Shown piece after piece: positions 5,442 through 6,644 of a DNA stretch of 6,644 bases. How positions within the stretch are numbered: position 1 is the first letter of the stretch; each line of letters opens with the position of its first letter. The translations under genes and the position numbers were made by a program. The DNA is taken from contig JAISMA010000058.1 in assembly GCA_031276985.1 (NCBI GenBank), positions 1-6,644 of the forward strand, given 5' to 3'. Under the pieces are notes generated by a model. The model saw nothing but the letters and a program-made list of their open reading frames with translations. It was not told the origin of the DNA and ran no database searches. The DNA comes from Helicobacteraceae bacterium. Its GTDB lineage: Bacteria > Campylobacterota > Campylobacteria > Campylobacterales > SZUA-545.

Positions 5442-6375
5442 TGATTGCTCCTTTGCCGTCAGTTGGCGGCTCTTCGAAAATATCGCATGAATCAAAGAAA
5501 TAAACGGTTACGGCGTAAGCGGCGTTTGCCCTCTTCGTGTCCATCCGAAAATTCTTTCCCGCTAGAGCGACGTAAATGTATTCCACGATTTCTCGCGGAT
5601 CATCAGAAATCTTTCTCGCCTCCTCATAGATACTACGAAAGCGTAGAGCTTTGGCATCTCGAAGGCTAGGGTCAGATTGTTGGTTAAACCACTGATCGAT
5701 GCGCGGCGACAAAAGACGCCCCTCTTTAAATTCCGCGCATGTAGTTTGCGAGATTTTGTTATAGTCTATTTTAGAGCTTGGCACAGGCTTTATCTGATCC
5801 GTCGCTTCGCTGGCTTTCCGTTCGCGCGTTTCTAAAACCTTAAGCAACTCAACAAGATCGGCAAGTTGCACGTTCTGCGAATGAGGAACTCCTGGAAGGA
5901 TCTCGTTCAACTGCTCTAGCGTCAGCTTTGTCAGCGCTTTCTCCCACAAATCATCGGGCGCTATCCAGATCTCAATATTTAGCGGGCGTTCGCTGCCAAA
6001 CCAGTGTTCCCGCCGTAAAGTCAATAATGCCTTTGTAGGTTCTGTTCCAAATTGTGCGTTGGTTACAAATCGCCATGTGGTAAACGTATCCCAGTTCTCT
6101 AGGGCGCGATTAAAGTCGGAGAGCAATTTCTTTTTGGTTTTGGAGCCTATGCCGGTTGTAGCGCGCGATCCATAACAAGCATAAAGAATGGAACCATTCT
6201 CGGCTATTCCGTCGCATCCGCTGTCTCCGCGCCGACCCATAGCCCGAGGATTGATAAAGTCAGAGTGAAGTCCTCTTAAAATGGAGGAGACATATGATTC
6301 AAATTCCTCTCCAGAAGAGCGGCAACGTTCTTTGTGCCGATCTCGGTACCACACTTTCCAACTGGAGTCAATCAA
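5416..6375 (-). CDS. ABC-3C effector with nuclease-like N-terminal module and CTD
   Basis: The first gene of the operon, 319 residues. The N-terminal module (about 20-145) has FESYVSSIL (25-33), MGRRGDSGCDGI (46-57), ILYACYG (63-69), then KKKLLSDF and WRFVTNAQFG. It follows the restriction-endonuclease-like pattern of this effector class, typically GRxGDxKxDGY...YQVYAP. Candidate acidic residues are E26, D51 and D55. The usual Q of QVY is A66, and no lysine sits at the third catalytic position. A linker around 185-205 leads to the C-terminal domain (about 200-319), with KIDYNKIS, RIDQWFNQQSDPSL, FRSIYEE and the ending YAVTVYFFDSCDIFEEP, which are landmarks I associate with ABC-3C CTDs. Translation probably starts at TTG 6375, behind a G-rich stretch; no in-frame ATG lies between the upstream stop (6427-6429) and residue 46. 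It likely damages DNA when released by the ATPase. Activity is inferred, not shown. Confidence 0.78.
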   Translation of the reverse strand: MIDSSWKVWYRDRHKERCRSSGEEFESYVSSILRGLHSDFINPRAMGRRGDSGCDGIAENGSILYACYGSRATTGIGSKTKKKLLSDFNRALENWDTFTTWRFVTNAQFGTEPTKALLTLRREHWFGSERPLNIEIWIAPDDLWEKALTKLTLEQLNEILPGVPHSQNVQLADLVELLKVLETRERKASEATDQIKPVPSSKIDYNKISQTTCAEFKEGRLLSPRIDQWFNQQSDPSLRDAKALRFRSIYEEARKISDDPREIVEYIYVALAGKNFRMDTKRANAAYAVTVYFFDSCDIFEEPPTDGKGAINVIANEGD

Positions 6376-6439
6376 TATGCGCCCCCCACAAAAACCAAGA
6401 TCGCCTAGAGAAATGAAAGCCGTAATTCAATATCGACAT
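6368..6439 (-). CDS. Possible 23-residue leader peptide overlapping the effector start
   Basis: ATG at 6439 opens a short frame (MSILNYGFHFSRRSWFLWGA then HID) that stops with TGA at 6368-6370. It runs through the proposed TTG start of the effector gene in another frame. Termination there could re-initiate ribosomes on the TTG and so control the operon. There is no clear ribosome binding site before the ATG, so this may be accidental. Confidence 0.2.
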   Translation of the reverse strand: MSILNYGFHFSRRSWFLWGAHID

Positions 6440-6464
6440 TTTAACTATATGAGCTTAACTTAAA
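6438..6464 (-). promoter_or_regulatory. Candidate promoter of the ABC-3C operon
   Basis: The region upstream of the effector is AT-rich. On the minus strand TAAAAT (6438-6443) and TATAGT (6444-6449) are overlapping -10 candidates. TTTAAG (6459-6464) lies 15 bases upstream of the first. Placement fits a leader of about 50-60 bases before the TTG. The match is weak, but the terminator just beyond makes an operon promoter in this interval necessary. Confidence 0.3.
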
Positions 6465-6477
6465 CGGGATTAAAAGT
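6460..6477 (+). repeat. Right copy of near-direct repeat at cassette edge
   Basis: TTAAACGGGATTAAAAGT is the partner of the copy at 3275-3291, in the same orientation and differing by one mismatch and one inserted T. It lies just upstream of the operon's first gene, overlapping the putative promoter region. Confidence 0.35.
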
Positions 6478-6504
6478 GTAATTGCGGCGATAAGACTGAG
6501 GAAT

Positions 6505-6541
6505 AAAAAACTTTCTCTTATGAGGAAGTCCCTCCTAAGAG
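6505..6541 (-). terminator. Intrinsic terminator of the gene entering from the right edge
   Basis: On the minus strand CTCTTA (6536-6541) pairs with TAAGAG (6515-6520). After a G-A mismatch, GAGG (6531-6534) pairs with CCTC (6522-6525) around a five-base loop. AAAG and then six T residues (6505-6510) follow. It begins 10 bases after the stop codon at 6552 and insulates the ABC-3C operon from that gene. The T run starts four bases after the stem, so efficiency is uncertain. Confidence 0.6.
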
Positions 6542-6546
6542 GGACT
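6527..6546 (-). other. Alternative perfect 8-bp hairpin overlapping the terminator
   Basis: AGTCCCTC (6527-6534), loop CTAA and GAGGGACT (6539-6546) pair perfectly. The hairpin shares bases with the terminator stem, so the two cannot form together. In the minus-strand transcript this one is completed first and lacks an adjacent T run. Confidence 0.5.
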
Positions 6547-6551
6547 ATTTG

Positions 6552-6644
6552 TTATTTGCCGTTGCGCTCGCCGGGAGTACCGAAGTAGAAGTTTTCACCT
6601 ACTTTTTCCACGGGGACGAAGTATGTTTTGGGCGTTTGGACGCC
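6552..6644 (-). CDS. C-terminal 30 codons of an unrecognised protein (cut by window edge)
   Basis: An open frame enters from the right edge and ends with TAA at 6552-6554. The visible tail begins GVQTPKTYFVPVEKVGENF and ends YFGTPGERNGK. Codon choice is GC-rich, like the metK side and unlike the ABC-3C cassette. A terminator follows directly, supporting a real gene end. I do not recognise the protein from this tail and assign no function. Confidence 0.6.
   Translation of the reverse strand, partial: GVQTPKTYFVPVEKVGENFYFGTPGERNGK

Noticed and set aside
1..6644. CRISPR array, tRNA, rRNA, insertion sequence or integrase
   Set aside because: No regularly spaced repeats, cloverleaf-like stretch, transposase or recombinase motifs were seen on either strand.

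Overview
The window most likely comes from a campylobacterotal (epsilonproteobacterial) chromosome. On the minus strand the left third carries metK, then an Alvin-type 2[4Fe-4S] ferredoxin, then ndk. From memory, ndk sits beside the ferredoxin in Campylobacter and beside metK in Helicobacter. The MetK segment around CETLISNGFC also reads like the Helicobacter protein. This part is GC-rich (line 1141-1200 counts 43 G/C of 60) and full of CGATCG-like words. The genus cannot be named from the sequence.

Layout. 1-332: N-terminal part of nucleoside diphosphate kinase (minus), cut by the window edge. 434-688: ferredoxin (minus). 773-1909: S-adenosylmethionine synthase (minus), with substitutions at several residues that are nearly invariant in the family. 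1910-2235: a divergent intergenic region with a TATAAT box serving metK. 2236-2949: an exported DsbC/DsbG-like thioredoxin-fold protein (plus) whose active site is CPYS, leaving one cysteine in the whole protein. 2946-3059: a 37-codon exported-looking ORF coupled to it by an ATGA overlap. 3113-3467: a small reading frame with an excellent ribosome binding site, broken by a TGA and then a frame change, probably a decayed gene. 3488-6375: a tight three-gene minus-strand operon. 6505-6546: a terminator region with two competing hairpins. 6552-6644: the last 30 codons of an unrecognised minus-strand gene.

The centre of interest is the three-gene operon, read as an ABC-three-component (ABC-3C) system. 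Its first gene is a 319-residue protein with an N-terminal nuclease-like module and the C-terminal domain typical of ABC-3C effectors. The second is an 84-residue middle component (MC6 type, opening MLLPTKGIS-ERALLTIGA). The third is a 577-residue DUF2326-type ABC/SMC-like ATPase with a long coiled coil. The genes overlap by 26 and 35 bases, so they are translated together. ABC-3C systems are thought, from comparative genomics, to act in defence against foreign DNA: the ATPase senses or remodels DNA and the effector damages a target. The cassette is more AT-rich than the left third (line 3361-3420 counts 18 G/C of 60). A near-repeat of about 18 bases lies at each edge, which suggests, without proving, acquisition as a unit.
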